Shown one piece after another: positions 48,484 to 48,651 of a DNA stretch of 48,651 nt. The first letter of the stretch is position 1. Every line of letters starts with the position of its first letter. Below the pieces are notes generated by a model, which did no database searches, had not been told where the DNA came from, and saw only the letters and a program-made list of their open reading frames with translations. Source of the stretch: Thiohalocapsa marina (GTDB lineage Bacteria; Pseudomonadota; Gammaproteobacteria; Chromatiales; Chromatiaceae). The stretch is from assembly GCF_008632335.1 (NCBI RefSeq), contig NZ_VWXX01000031.1, positions 1 to 48,651 on the forward strand. Direction: 5' to 3'. A program made the position numbers and the translations under genes.

Positions 48484-48651
48484 TCAGGGCACCATCAGCG
48501 TCACGCCGGGCGGCAACTGGTACGGATCCTCCAACTGCTCGGTTAGCAGACCGTGCCAGGCGAGGCAGAAGTCGATTAGGAACGCGCCCAAAACAAGGTG
48601 AACACTGTAGGGCGGATAAGCGAAGCGCATCCGCCGTTGTGGCCTGTGGCG
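48484..48651 (-). CDS. Possible 3' end of a truncated gene at the window edge
   Basis: The minus-strand frame ends ...LTEQLEDPYQLPPGVTLMVP then TGA (stop at 48484-48486). It is open through the palindromic repeat to the window end. Its C-terminus looks like a real protein tail, but the repeat-coded part (RMRFAYPPY) is probably accidental. Confidence 0.3.
   Translation of the reverse strand, partial: RHRPQRRMRFAYPPYSVHLVLGAFLIDFCLAWHGLLTEQLEDPYQLPPGVTLMVP
48607..48651. repeat. Palindromic REP/MITE-like repeat, right end of window (truncated)
   Basis: GTAGG followed by a sequence identical to bases 1-40 of the window; the second arm is cut off by the window end. It is a second copy of the repeat at the left edge. 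Confidence 0.85.

Overview
The window is chromosomal DNA of a GC-rich gammaproteobacterium. The housekeeping gene order (rpsU, yqeY, dnaG and rpoD on the minus strand; tsaD, plsY, folB and folK next to it) and the protein types suggest an Ectothiorhodospiraceae/Chromatiales-like organism. That placement is an inference from gene content. Both ends of the window lie in the same palindromic repeat (bases 1-40 equal bases 48612-48651). The window is therefore most likely a contig broken at a dispersed repeat, not a closed replicon.

Left chromosomal arm (1-4668): a type I DAHP synthase, a Sel1-repeat protein, an inositol-monophosphatase-family phosphatase, a DUF429 protein and a small secreted protein.

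Integrated element (about 4705-26090, 21.4 kb): it is inserted in the anticodon loop of a tRNA-Ile2(CAU) gene that lies downstream of rpoD. The 3' half of the tRNA is at 4669-4714 and the 5' half at 26081-26120. The halves share the 10-bp core GATTATGAGT and together rebuild a well-paired tRNA. The element carries its own complete tRNA-Ile2(CAU) with a promoter beside a tyrosine integrase, apparently replacing the gene it destroyed. The backbone looks like a relic of an IncP-type plasmid: traJ, an RP4-like oriT with a nic site, trbJ-trbK-trbL, and four perfect KorB operators (TTTAGCSGCTAAA). There is no korB, relaxase, replication initiator or remaining T4SS gene. An eight-unit 11-bp iteron-like array lies beside oriT.

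The cargo is defence and stability genes. It includes a HigBA-like pair, a VapBC/FitAB-like pair whose toxin has lost active-site residues, and one seven-gene minus-strand operon. The operon order is hsdM, hsdS (interrupted by a stop codon), SIR2, HerA, reverse transcriptase, DUF262/DUF1524 (GmrSD-like) nuclease, hsdR. Most junctions are ATGA-type overlaps. The SIR2-HerA-RT block nested in a type I R-M operon is the best candidate for an undescribed combined system. A KorB operator lies just upstream of hsdM.

Right chromosomal arm (26121-48651): the macromolecular-synthesis operon, tsaD, plsY, folate genes, a pteridine-reductase-like SDR, a MidA/NDUFAF7-like methyltransferase, an NDUFA9-like protein, a TauE/SafE permease, a Slt-type lytic transglycosylase, prfC, an RpfE-like protein, ybaK, a DUF938 methyltransferase, a lipoprotein, a membrane protein and several hypothetical genes.
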